Virus record (IMG/VR): IMGVR_UViG_3300023242_000001 | Span: 1 to 64,000 of that record | DNA: 64,000 nucleotides | Direction: 5' to 3' (one strand) | Source of the DNA: a virus | Shown here: positions 1-6,312 of the stretch, one piece after another | How positions within the stretch are numbered: position 1 is the first letter of the stretch | How the letters are laid out: each line of letters opens with the position of its first letter | Program-made: the position numbers and the translations under genes | Notes under the pieces: model-generated | Databases searched by the model: none | What the model saw: the letters and a program-made list of their open reading frames with translations, nothing else | Told to the model about the DNA's origin: nothing

Positions 1-81
<81 letters not shown>

Positions 82-95
82 AAGCCCCGTTCTAA

Positions 96-960
96 TACGT
101 GAGTTCTTAGCCTGCCAACCCTGCCGGGTTGGCAGCACTAAGGGTTTACCCTAATGGCACCCGATAGCGGGGCAAACTTCGATAGTGTCAAGTGGCATTC
201 GTGCCATTGGACGCTAAGCGAGACGTTCTTTTAGGCTACAGACCCTCGCGGTATGTAGCCGATGCGATAGGTTAGCACTGTGCAGCGTGTTAGCCCGCTA
301 TTGTTAAGCCTCATACGTGAGGTTATACATGGTGGGTCGATAATGTGCCGCATACGCTGCTAACCGTCGGGTTTATATTTAGCGGGGAAAGTTTCCCATT
401 GATAACCGCTACCTTATGCCGAAAACACTCATTAGCAGTTGCAAGCGTTTGACGACCAAACACTAACCGTACTTATCATCCGTGGTATTAGGTTAGGACG
501 TTGACAAATGGGAGAACGTGGAGCAAAGCTAATACACCGACAATGTAACAGACAATTAATTGGCTATTGTCGGGAAGGGTTTCATATGTACCCAACGTAT
601 GCGTGAACCAGAATTACGTAAGTATTATGGATCTAGTGGCCGGGTAGATTAGGCCACACTATTTCCTTATCAGGTGTTTGATAGGGCGCTGCACTCACCG
701 CGACGGTGTGAGTGATGACAATTGCCTCAAGAATCGCAATGACGTATCCCGCGGGCGTCGAACAACCGCATAACGGCATGACTGGTGCCGCTTACCCCTG
801 ACCTATAGCCAGTCACGGTCAGGACGTTTCACGCCTGTAAAAACAGGCTTCGCTGGCGAGCAACGCAACCTGGTGGCCTCACCGCCACCAACCCCAGCTC
901 ACTGCAAGGCAGTGGGCAAACCAAAGCCCCAAGGTTTCGGTTTGCCGTTTGGCATAGCCC
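96..960 (+). ncRNA. candidate giant structured noncoding RNA
   Basis: No open frame of 60 codons exists on either strand up to position 828, although the phage is otherwise gene-dense, and the stretch is visibly AT-richer. It is filled with consecutive stem-loops: 112-120/127-135 (9 bp); 183-189/210-216 enclosing 192-197/202-207 with a TTCG loop; 234-240/254-260; 270-278/287-295; 309-313/318-322 with a TACG loop; 447-451/457-461; 537-544/566-573; 583-589/595-601; 637-641/652-656; 665-672/679-686; 692-698/708-714; 797-803/817-823; 833-838/843-848; 871-877/884-890; 900-905/909-914; 915-922/939-946. Several stems need G-U pairs that work only on the + strand (186-213, 192-207, 272-293, 275-290, 587-597, 667-684), which points to RNA. 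Size and phage context recall the GOLLD and ROOL families, but I cannot establish homology. The ends are estimates; the 3' side runs into the first ribosome-binding-site hairpin. Confidence 0.55.
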
Positions 961-974
961 GGTGCGACTGCACC
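961..974 (+). promoter_or_regulatory. RAYT-loop hairpin before a start codon (1)
   Basis: GGTGC-GACT-GCACC hairpin followed by GGAG; 17 nt separate it from the ATG at 992. First member of a family of covarying hairpins placed just upstream of Shine-Dalgarno sites. Confidence 0.8.
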
Positions 975-991
975 ATTTTTGGAGATTGACC

Positions 992-1240
992 ATGACCATG
1001 ACCATGACCAACCTTGAGCGCGACTACGCCTACTACACCGCTGCCTTTTCGGCCCAGCAGGCCGAACAGGACGCCTTCCACGCCGATTTCGGCCTGCCCC
1101 GCGTCGACCTTGCCTGGGACAGGGCTGTTGACCGGGAGGCTGTGCGCAGCCGGCCCTCCTGGGATGCCCAGAAGGCCGACTTCAAGGCCGACCTGGAGCG
1201 GCGGCAGTACGCTGCCGCCATTGGGCTGGCGCTGGCCTGA
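992..1240 (+). CDS. hypothetical phage protein (82 aa)
   Basis: I do not recognise this protein. The ATG at 992 follows GGAG at 981 and a RAYT hairpin, so it is preferred over an in-frame GTG at 962 that would lie inside the hairpin. The N-terminus begins Met-Thr-Met-Thr-Met-Thr because the start codon region is a tandem ATGACC repeat, giving several alternative starts. The rest is charged, rich in Ala, Asp and Arg and probably helical. It is the first gene after the candidate giant RNA. Confidence 0.65.
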   Translation: MTMTMTNLERDYAYYTAAFSAQQAEQDAFHADFGLPRVDLAWDRAVDREAVRSRPSWDAQKADFKADLERRQYAAAIGLALA

Positions 1241-1245
1241 CCCCT

Positions 1246-1307
1246 TGCCCCCGACAACGCCAACGTCTGGGGGCACACCATAGGCAATCCCACGCTTATG
1301 GTGTGCC
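1246..1307 (+). promoter_or_regulatory. two mutually exclusive hairpins in an intergenic region
   Basis: A 7-bp stem (1246-1252 with 1269-1275, TGCCCCC/GGGGGCA) overlaps an 11-bp perfect stem (1272-1282 with 1297-1307). Both use bases 1272-1275, so only one can form fully. No T-run follows, so a simple terminator is not supported. The arrangement resembles an attenuator or alternative-fold switch between the first two genes. Confidence 0.5.
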
Positions 1308-1324
1308 GCTTTTGGTACTGACCC

Positions 1325-1338
1325 GGTGCGACTGCACC
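1325..1338 (+). promoter_or_regulatory. RAYT-loop hairpin before a start codon (2)
   Basis: GGTGC-GACT-GCACC, the same stem as at 961. GGAG follows at 1344 and the ATG at 1354 is 15 nt downstream of the stem. Confidence 0.8.
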
Positions 1339-1353
1339 ATTTTGGAGTCCAAA

Positions 1354-1524
1354 ATGAAATACGTTTCCGCCTTCCTTATGCTCGTGGTCGGTCTGATTTG
1401 CATGACCGGGGCGTTTGTCTCCAGCGTGTTCCCGGCACCTGGCGACCCAGCTCCGATGCACCTAATGGTCGGGGCTGTCGTGGCCTTCATCATCGGGGCT
1501 GTGAGGGTCCGGCTGGAGGACTGA
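1354..1524 (+). CDS. small membrane protein (56 aa)
   Basis: Two hydrophobic segments (about residues 5-25 and 36-50) are separated by a Pro-rich turn, PAPGDPAP, and followed by a short charged tail, so this is probably a two-pass inner-membrane protein. The ATG at 1354 is chosen because GGAG lies at 1344-1347 after the hairpin; upstream in-frame starts would overlap the hairpin. Function unknown; small early membrane proteins of phages often act on the host envelope or exclude other phages, but nothing here shows that. Confidence 0.7.
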   Translation: MKYVSAFLMLVVGLICMTGAFVSSVFPAPGDPAPMHLMVGAVVAFIIGAVRVRLED

Positions 1525-2016
1525 ACCTGAACCCCGACAAGGTCTCTGACTGCGATCTTGACGCAGACGCAGACCCCGACAACGTCACGGACAAGGGCCC
1601 CCATCAGAGACGTTGTCGGGGCTGGTGACGGGGCTGGTGACGTGCACGTGTGCCAAGAGTTTGGCGTTGTCGCCGGTGTGGTCGTTGACGGGGACCTGGA
1701 CCTGGACCCGGACCTGGACCTGGACCTGGACCCGGACCTGGACCTGGACAAGGTCGCTGACGTTGTCGGGGACGTTGTCGGGGACCTGGACCTGGACCTG
1801 GACCTGGACCTGGACCTGGACCTGGACCTGGACCTGGACCTGGACAAGGTCGCTGACGTTGTCGGGGACGTTGTCGCAGAAAGTTTGAAAAGTCAGTGAG
1901 CGCTGACGTTGACGGGGGCAGGTCCGCGCCCATTTTCGGGGGTCTATTCCCACTGTGCATCGTGTCGGTGTGCAGTGGGAATCAACTTCGATTCGACCTC
2001 AATCTGGAGATAAAAC
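1525..2016. repeat. repeat-rich intergenic region: GACCTG hexamers and CCCCGACAACGTC hairpins
   Basis: About 490 nt without a convincing gene. It holds GACCTG hexamer arrays interrupted by CCCGGA (about 1697-1748 and 1784-1842), and two copies of a 40-nt unit joining the array to CGTTGTCGGGG elements (1741-1780 and 1835-1875). A perfect 13-bp stem pairs 1574-1586 with 1609-1621, and a 10-bp stem pairs 1946-1955 with 1973-1982. A TTG-initiated frame (1558-1899) reads through as Asp-Leu repeats but lacks a ribosome binding site, so I do not call it a gene. Confidence 0.75.
1946..1982 (+). promoter_or_regulatory. 10-bp inverted repeat upstream of gene at 2017
   Basis: ATTCCCACTG (1946-1955) pairs perfectly with 1973-1982 around a 17-nt loop. 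No T-run follows. It lies 34 nt before the next start codon and could be an operator, an RNA leader hairpin or a processing site. Confidence 0.5.
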
Positions 2017-2409
2017 ATGAACACAAACAACACCACCATTACCCAAAGGTTCCACACCGTCTCAGAGGCGGTAGCCTGGCTTTACGAGGGGTCTGGCCTG
2101 TGGGTCGGTATCGGCGCTCAAGAGCAACTCGACCTGTACGACAGCTTGGAGGAAGCAGGGAGAGCCAGTTGGGGCGACCGCGTGGCAGTGGTGCGCGACA
2201 CGGTCGGGATCTGCCATGCCAGCTACGACAGGGGCCACACGCCCGAGTGGACGCTGAAGCAAACACCCACGGCGGTGTTGGCGGCAAAGTACAGCTGCAC
2301 CACCGAGGATGTGTGGTACCACTTCGATGGTAGATCCGAACAGTCTGGGGCAAAGTCACTGCGGATCTGGAGGGAAAACTGCGAGTGGGACGAAATGGCG
2401 GAAACCTAA
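2017..2409 (+). CDS. hypothetical phage protein (130 aa)
   Basis: Not recognised. The ATG at 2017 follows GGAGA by eight bases. The protein is soluble, acidic and rich in aromatic residues, with a predicted helical N-terminus (about residues 14-32), no membrane segment and no signal peptide. It is a single gene between a repeat-rich leader and the next hairpin cassette. Confidence 0.75.
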   Translation: MNTNNTTITQRFHTVSEAVAWLYEGSGLWVGIGAQEQLDLYDSLEEAGRASWGDRVAVVRDTVGICHASYDRGHTPEWTLKQTPTAVLAAKYSCTTEDVWYHFDGRSEQSGAKSLRIWRENCEWDEMAET

Positions 2410-2480
2410 CCCACCAGGGCCAAGTCTGGCCCGGTTTCAATTGCGTTCTCAACCCAGAGCGCATCTGAAACCCAAATTAC

Positions 2481-2495
2481 GCACCAATCCGGTGC
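2481..2495 (+). promoter_or_regulatory. variant hairpin with AATCC loop
   Basis: GCACC-AATCC-GGTGC, with the same stem as the hairpins at 4571 and 4605 but a five-base loop. It lies directly before a standard RAYT hairpin and has no start codon of its own; probably a degenerate cassette. Confidence 0.55.
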
Positions 2496-2501
2496 ATAAC
2501 C

Positions 2502-2515
2502 GGCGCGACTGCGCC
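2502..2515 (+). promoter_or_regulatory. RAYT-loop hairpin before a start codon (3)
   Basis: GGCGC-GACT-GCGCC, then AAGGGAG; the ATG at 2536 is 20 nt downstream. Confidence 0.8.
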
Positions 2516-2535
2516 AATTTGAAGGGAGTCCACGC

Positions 2536-2742
2536 ATGGTTCACACCTGCACGATTGGGAAGATCAAGGTTTACCGGGGTTACGCACCCCTTGAGTGGCG
2601 CCTCGTGGCGCCGGACGGGGTCGCCACCACGGTCAGACACAGCGGCCAGATCGTGGACACGGCCCACCACCTGGAGTGGGTGTACGACTGCCGGATGCAG
2701 CAGGCGTACGGGATCCGCCAGCGTGCTGTGATCCGGCGGTGA
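2536..2742 (+). CDS. hypothetical phage protein (68 aa)
   Basis: Not recognised. The ATG follows GGGAG and hairpin 3. The protein is basic, with alternating hydrophobic and polar residues that suggest a small beta-rich fold, and has no membrane segment. A 222-nt gap follows; it contains a CCCGAC-AAC-GTCGGG hairpin at 2887-2901. Confidence 0.7.
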   Translation: MVHTCTIGKIKVYRGYAPLEWRLVAPDGVATTVRHSGQIVDTAHHLEWVYDCRMQQAYGIRQRAVIRR

Positions 2743-2886
2743 CCACCTGACAACCGGGGTTAGTCCACCACGGGGCTAAGTTAGTGACCACTAACCAAGC
2801 GCCAAAACCCCCAAAAATTTGCGTGAAAAACGACCTTTTTCGTTGTTTTTCTGCGAATCCAGGCCATTCTGAGCCTGAAACCAGAC

Positions 2887-2901
2887 CCCGACAACGTCGG
2901 G
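2887..2901. other. CCCGACAACGTCGGG hairpin
   Basis: Perfect 6-bp stem with loop AAC. It carries the CCCCGACAACG core that recurs in the intergenic hairpins at 1574-1621 and 4853-4910. No T-run follows. Confidence 0.6.
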
Positions 2902-2941
2902 AACCATGCCCAAAGCCCGGCACACCCGAGCCAACCAACCC

Positions 2942-2955
2942 GCGCCAACTGGCGC
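2942..2955 (+). promoter_or_regulatory. RAYT-loop hairpin before a start codon (4)
   Basis: GCGCC-AACT-GGCGC, the stem flipped relative to hairpin 3. Only 9 nt to the ATG at 2965 and no good Shine-Dalgarno between them, so this copy departs from the usual spacing. Confidence 0.75.
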
Positions 2956-2964
2956 CGCAAGACC

Positions 2965-3222
2965 ATGCTCTATTTAGTCAAGCGTCCGGACGATCCGAAC
3001 CATCCAACCCCGCTCTTCGTGCGCAGTGGGCGCGCCACCCCCAACCTGGTGAGTGCGATCAAGCGAGCGCACCGCCTGAAGGGGCGCGTGTACAGCTATG
3101 ACGGCGAAAGCCGTCTGGTTCAGGACTTCTGGGTGGCCCCAGAACTGAGCCCGATCAACCCCGGCAGCCGCGAGTACCGCCAGCAGCGGGCCATGGCAGC
3201 GCTGTTCGGCGTGCTGGCGTAA
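2965..3222 (+). CDS. hypothetical phage protein (85 aa)
   Basis: Not recognised. Small basic soluble protein with a Pro-rich N-terminal part and a helical C-terminus. It starts nine bases after hairpin 4, with only a weak purine stretch (GCAAGA) as ribosome binding site. A 395-nt intergenic stretch follows. Confidence 0.65.
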   Translation: MLYLVKRPDDPNHPTPLFVRSGRATPNLVSAIKRAHRLKGRVYSYDGESRLVQDFWVAPELSPINPGSREYRQQRAMAALFGVLA

Positions 3223-3617
3223 ACCCAAGCCCGAGCCCGAGTCCGACTTGAGCGTCTGTATATCCTCGAAATCCAAGGGGCAGATGGGCAAGTTGGGTAA
3301 CCTTCTGGCCTAGCATGGTCTCAAGCTTTGAACTCTGCACTATGCAAAGTACAAGGAATTAGAAGAATACAAGAAAGGTATATTTATTAGACAGATTATA
3401 CAAAGGCTAGGGGATCTAGGCCGCATGAATCGCTTGCTCAAGCTTGAAGTTCTTGCGCAAGTTTGCTGCTTGTGCCCTAGACCCCCCTGCGGTTTTCCAG
3501 GTCGAGAAACAAATGAGGTACCCCGCAGGCCGCGTAAACACTCATTTCCCTGAAAATTGGCATCCTGGATGCTTTTCGAGCCAGGGGATAAACTGCACAA
3601 ATTTCGAGCCAAGCGCC
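3223..3617. other. intergenic region with an AT-rich core
   Basis: No convincing gene. A GAGCCC-type short repeat lies at 3228-3243. An AT-rich block at about 3325-3420, unlike its GC-rich surroundings, contains TATATTTATT and TTATAC and could hold a promoter, but I see no well-spaced -35/-10 pair. The downstream gene could be extended in frame to a TTG at 3444, but that start has no ribosome binding site. Confidence 0.5.
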
Positions 3618-4436
3618 ATGACCCTTCGCATCCACTGTTTACCGGGCTCAAACGAGCCCTACCCGGGCCCCAAAGCGGATCTTGTCGGGCGCGTCTACGG
3701 GCAGCTGACCGTTACCCGCCTGAAGGGCCGCAGCTCCAGCTCCGGGGCCGTGGTCTGGGAGACGACCTGCGACTGCGGTCAGCTCTCCGACGCCAGGGCC
3801 GGCGCCCTGACCTCGGGCAAGAAAACCAGCTGCGGGTGCACGCAATACCTGAAGCAGAGCCTGGCCAAGCGCAAGGCCCCTTCAGGGGGCCTCGTGGGCC
3901 ACACGTTTGGAAGGCTGACCGTGGTGGCCCGCCAAAGCTCCGTGAAAGCCGTCAACAAGGTGGTCTGGCAGTGCTTGTGCCAGTGTGGCCGAACCACGTA
4001 TGAGAGCCAAAGCACACTTGTGCCCGGCGGCGTGATCAGCTGTGGGTGCGAACCCCTGCCCGAGTCCAAAGCCCTGCCCAAACCCAAACCAGCGCCCAAG
4101 CCCACGTCCCTGACCATGCAGCAGGTCAATGCCTGGACCGAGATGTGGATGGCCTGCGCCGACCCGGCTGACCCCACCTACATGGTGGAACCCGGCTGGA
4201 CGCCATGCGCAGACCCCGACCCCGACCCAGCCAACCCGCGCCGCACATGCTGGCGCGACAGCGGCGACCAACTGCAAACCACGCGCCCCGACCTTGCCCC
4301 ACCCGCGCGGTGGCGAGACGTGCGTTTGTTTGCCGCTGACATGGGTGAGCCCGCAAGCGCGCTGCGCCGAATCGGCAGGCGCGACCAGAACCTGCCCCAC
4401 GGCCCCGGCAACTCATCCTGGGTAATCGGAAACTGA
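3618..4436 (+). CDS. two-domain Cys-cluster protein (272 aa), HNH-accessory type
   Basis: The N-terminal half has two copies of one domain (about residues 21-75 and 91-145). Each has a L-V-G-x-x-[YF]-G-x-L-T-V motif, then C-x-C (51/53; 121/123) and a closing S-C-G-C (71-74; 141-144), a likely zinc site. Such domains are common in phage proteins, often in front of HNH or AP2 endonucleases. After a Lys-Pro linker (about 153-165), the C-terminus is Pro/Asp-rich with no visible catalytic motif. Two other proteins here share the domain (34529 and 35523). A nucleic-acid-binding role is inference. The ATG at 3618 is taken as start; there is no strong Shine-Dalgarno. Confidence 0.7.
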   Translation: MTLRIHCLPGSNEPYPGPKADLVGRVYGQLTVTRLKGRSSSSGAVVWETTCDCGQLSDARAGALTSGKKTSCGCTQYLKQSLAKRKAPSGGLVGHTFGRLTVVARQSSVKAVNKVVWQCLCQCGRTTYESQSTLVPGGVISCGCEPLPESKALPKPKPAPKPTSLTMQQVNAWTEMWMACADPADPTYMVEPGWTPCADPDPDPANPRRTCWRDSGDQLQTTRPDLAPPARWRDVRLFAADMGEPASALRRIGRRDQNLPHGPGNSSWVIGN

Positions 4437-4570
4437 CCCGCGGCCCACACAGGAAAGAGGCGTTGTCCTACAGACAAGCCCGAATACCTTCCGTCGGTTG
4501 ACCTAGACAAACGTAACAAACGTAAGAGGATGACAAGGTATGTAGGTGTTCCCCCTACATAATTCGGGCC

Positions 4571-4584
4571 GCACCAACTGGTGC
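4571..4584 (+). promoter_or_regulatory. RAYT-loop hairpin, orphan (5)
   Basis: GCACC-AACT-GGTGC followed by AGAGTCCAAA, the usual downstream motif, but with no start codon. It is the first of a tandem pair. Confidence 0.75.
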
Positions 4585-4604
4585 ATTAAGCAGAGTCCAA
4601 ACCC

Positions 4605-4618
4605 GCACCAACTGGTGC
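4605..4618 (+). promoter_or_regulatory. RAYT-loop hairpin before a six-codon ORF (6)
   Basis: A second GCACC-AACT-GGTGC. GAGTCCAAC follows, then an ATG at 4642 that opens only a six-residue frame (MKSDTN, stop at 4660). Either a leader peptide or the remnant of a lost gene. Confidence 0.75.
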
Positions 4619-4852
4619 ACCCATCCCGAGTCCAACCCCACATGAAATCAGATACAAACTAATCACTGCCCCGCGTCAGCACGGGGACGTTTACCGGGAC
4701 CTGGAGGCCCTCCCCAGCGGGAGCGGCTATAGGCGCACATAGACCCCAGGACTCGGACTGTACGAAGCGTTGATACCGGCTGCGGCCGGGGCTTCGTGCT
4801 ACCTCCCAACCGGCGCCAGCCCGGCATGTACGCAAGCTGGCTTGACCGGAAC

Positions 4853-4910
4853 CCCGACAACGTCACGACCAAGGCCCAAGACCCAAGACCTGGCCTTTGG
4901 CGTTGTCGGG
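4853..4910 (+). other. long CCCGACAACG hairpin
   Basis: CCCGACAACG (4853-4862) pairs perfectly with 4901-4910, and an inner CCAAGGCC/GGCCTTTGG stem extends it with one bulge. No T-run follows. Same core as at 1574 and 2887. Confidence 0.6.
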
Positions 4911-4927
4911 TGACCTGCCCAAATTCC

Positions 4928-4941
4928 GTGCCAACTGGCAC
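4928..4941 (+). promoter_or_regulatory. RAYT-loop hairpin, upstream member of a pair (7)
   Basis: GTGCC-AACT-GGCAC, immediately before hairpin 8; it has no start codon of its own. Confidence 0.75.
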
Positions 4942-4947
4942 AAACCC

Positions 4948-4963
4948 GGCGCCAACTGGCGCC
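4948..4963 (+). promoter_or_regulatory. RAYT-loop hairpin before a start codon (8)
   Basis: A 6-bp stem, GGCGCC-AACT-GGCGCC, then GGAGTTCAAC; 17 nt to the ATG at 4981. Confidence 0.8.
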
Positions 4964-4980
4964 ACCAACTGGAGTTCAAC

Positions 4981-5352
4981 ATGAACGTCGCCGAGACCCT
5001 CGCCAAGCAAAAAGCCCTTGTACTGGATGCCCTCGTCAAGTTCCGGGATGACCCCCAAACTGTGAGAAGACCAGTGGGCATCTGCTCAAACCTCGCCTGG
5101 GAGCTGCACGGCGAGGTTGAACACGAGCAACGAACCAGGCTTGAGCGCTCGCTCTTCAAGGCTTGGCCGGAGTACTCCGGCCACCCGGATTACCCGGTGC
5201 CCTCCGAAGGCTGTGACCCGGCGAGGGCCTACAACAACACCGATGACCAGTGGGACCCCGACAGCGCCTATGGCGCTGCCCGCTGGCGCCTGCTCGCCTT
5301 CATGATTTCGGAGTTGACCCGTGACGCCCACACCGCAAAGGAACCAGCATGA
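4981..5352 (+). CDS. hypothetical phage protein (123 aa)
   Basis: Not recognised. The ATG follows GGAG and hairpin 8. The protein is acidic and probably helical, with a conserved-looking G-I-C-x-N segment near residue 38 and a C-terminal W-R-L-L-A-F helix; no membrane segment. Its stop overlaps the next start as ATGA (5349-5352), so translation of the next gene is probably coupled. Confidence 0.75.
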   Translation: MNVAETLAKQKALVLDALVKFRDDPQTVRRPVGICSNLAWELHGEVEHEQRTRLERSLFKAWPEYSGHPDYPVPSEGCDPARAYNNTDDQWDPDSAYGAARWRLLAFMISELTRDAHTAKEPA

Positions 5353-5760
5353 CCATCCTTGACAACCTGCGCCTGGCGCACACCGTGATCTCGGCAGTCC
5401 CCGATGCGGCGCTTGACCTGCGGCAGTACAAGACGGAGTGCGGCACGATTGCCTGCGTCGCCGGGCACTTGGCCGGGCACCCGCACTTTGCCCCATTCGT
5501 GAGGCTGGAACTGACCCACGACGACGGTGTCGGGAGTTACAGCCTGCGAACGCAGGACTACGTCGCCCTGAACTTCAACTTCGGGCCGGCCGCCTTTGGC
5601 TCGATGTTTGCCCAGCGCGGGTGGGGGCGCTTCGACAGGCGGCACCCCGACAGGGTCTACGACCACGAGGAGGGGGAGTACCACGTCCACCCCCCGCGTC
5701 AGCGACAAGGAACTCGCCCTGTGGCGCATCGAGCGCCAGATCGAGGAGGTGTTGAAGTGA
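5349..5760 (+). CDS. hypothetical phage protein with an apparent frameshift at a C6 run
   Basis: The N-terminal part contains E-C-G-T-I-A-C-V-A-G-H, a motif of a widespread small phage family of unknown function. The frame opened at 5349 reads well to about 5690. After the CCCCCC run at 5690-5695 it turns into low-quality residues, while the +1 frame reads VSDKELALWRIERQIEEVLK and stops at 5758-5760, where the next gene starts with a GTGA overlap. Removing one C, or a +1 shift, gives one coherent protein of about 136 aa. This could be programmed frameshifting, a natural mutation or a homopolymer sequencing error. Without a shift the frame runs on into the next gene. Confidence 0.65.
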
Positions 5761-5915
5761 CCCACCTTGACCAACTGCTGGCCCAGCACGGCCAGGCCCG
5801 CAAGGCCTTCTACCAAGCACCGACACCGTCGCTGGGAGCGACCCTGAAGCGCCTTGAGGGCCAAATCAAATACGAGCGGCGCGCCGCTCGCAAACCCGCC
5901 CCGACTGGGGCATGA
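5757..5915 (+). CDS. small hypothetical protein (52 aa)
   Basis: GTG at 5757 overlaps the stop of the frame-corrected upstream gene as GTGA. The product is short, helical and basic at its end. Its last residues (PAPTGA) are encoded by the next RAYT hairpin, so the stop codon lies just past the stem. It shares a frame with the start of the upstream gene, so without the frameshift the two would appear as one 188-residue protein. Confidence 0.55.
   Translation: MTHLDQLLAQHGQARKAFYQAPTPSLGATLKRLEGQIKYERRAARKPAPTGA
5898..5911 (+). promoter_or_regulatory. RAYT-loop hairpin before a start codon (9)
   Basis: GCCCC-GACT-GGGGC, then CTGGAGTTCAAA; 17 nt to the GTG at 5929. The surrounding 36 nt are repeated almost exactly around 6989-7024. 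Confidence 0.85.
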
Positions 5916-5928
5916 ACTGGAGTTCAAA

Positions 5929-6312
5929 GTGAGTCACCCAATACCCAACAAATCTGAGGGCATCAAATGCCCCGTGCACCTCAGCGACAAGAACTACCTG
6001 TGCGGGGCAGACGGCGGGCTGATCTGCAGGCTCGTGGAGGCCACGGACGCCGAGATGCGCGAGATCGTCGAAGCGTTGAACACGCCCCCGGTATCTGTCG
6101 AGCTCAACACCGCCGTGTTGAAGCGCACCCTCGGCTCGATGCTGCGTACAAACGACATCAAGCCCAAAAGCGCGACCGGTCGCAAGATGATCCTCGCGTT
6201 CTGGTATGGCGCGATCACCCAGTCGGGGCGAGAAGCGCCGGCCGGCGTGGCGATATGCCTGTTGATAGGGCGCCACGAAGAGCTTGTCGATATGGGGGCG
6301 GGCGATGTCTGA
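5929..6312 (+). CDS. hypothetical phage protein (127 aa)
   Basis: Not recognised. GTG start at 5929 chosen from GGAG and hairpin spacing; an upstream in-frame ATG (5854) lies inside the preceding gene. The N-terminal part has two cysteines (C-P-V-H near residue 14 and L-C-G near 25), and the C-terminal part is mixed alpha/beta with a hydrophobic stretch (about 100-110). The stop overlaps the next start by eight bases. Confidence 0.7.
   Translation: MSHPIPNKSEGIKCPVHLSDKNYLCGADGGLICRLVEATDAEMREIVEALNTPPVSVELNTAVLKRTLGSMLRTNDIKPKSATGRKMILAFWYGAITQSGREAPAGVAICLLIGRHEELVDMGAGDV

Larger units (their letters stand above)
4437..4980 (+). other. second hairpin-dense noncoding region
   Basis: About 540 nt with no real gene but a series of stem-loops: 4539-4546/4554-4561; RAYT hairpins at 4571 and 4605; 4669-4673/4682-4686; 4710-4714/4719-4723; 4762-4768/4791-4797 enclosing 4776-4780/4785-4789; 4853-4862/4901-4910; RAYT hairpins at 4928 and 4948. 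A direct repeat of AAACGTAA lies near 4509-4525. It may be a structured leader for the gene at 4981 or an independent RNA. Confidence 0.55.

Noticed and set aside
92-100. TAATACG resembling a T7-type promoter core
   Set aside because: Only the first seven bases match, no further copies with the full consensus were seen and no single-subunit RNA polymerase gene is in the window.
96-960. Group I intron or tRNA cluster
   Set aside because: No split gene flanks the region and no cloverleaf with matching acceptor stem could be formed from the hairpins.
1296-1847. Ser-Arg repeat ORF on the - strand
   Set aside because: Reverse reading of the GACCTG array that overlaps a better supported small gene.
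1558-1899. Asp-Leu repeat protein
   Set aside because: TTG start without ribosome binding site, open in other frames too because of the hexamer repeats; kept as a repeat region.
3444-3617. N-terminal extension of the Cys-domain protein
   Set aside because: TTG start lacks a ribosome binding site and the added residues show no domain.
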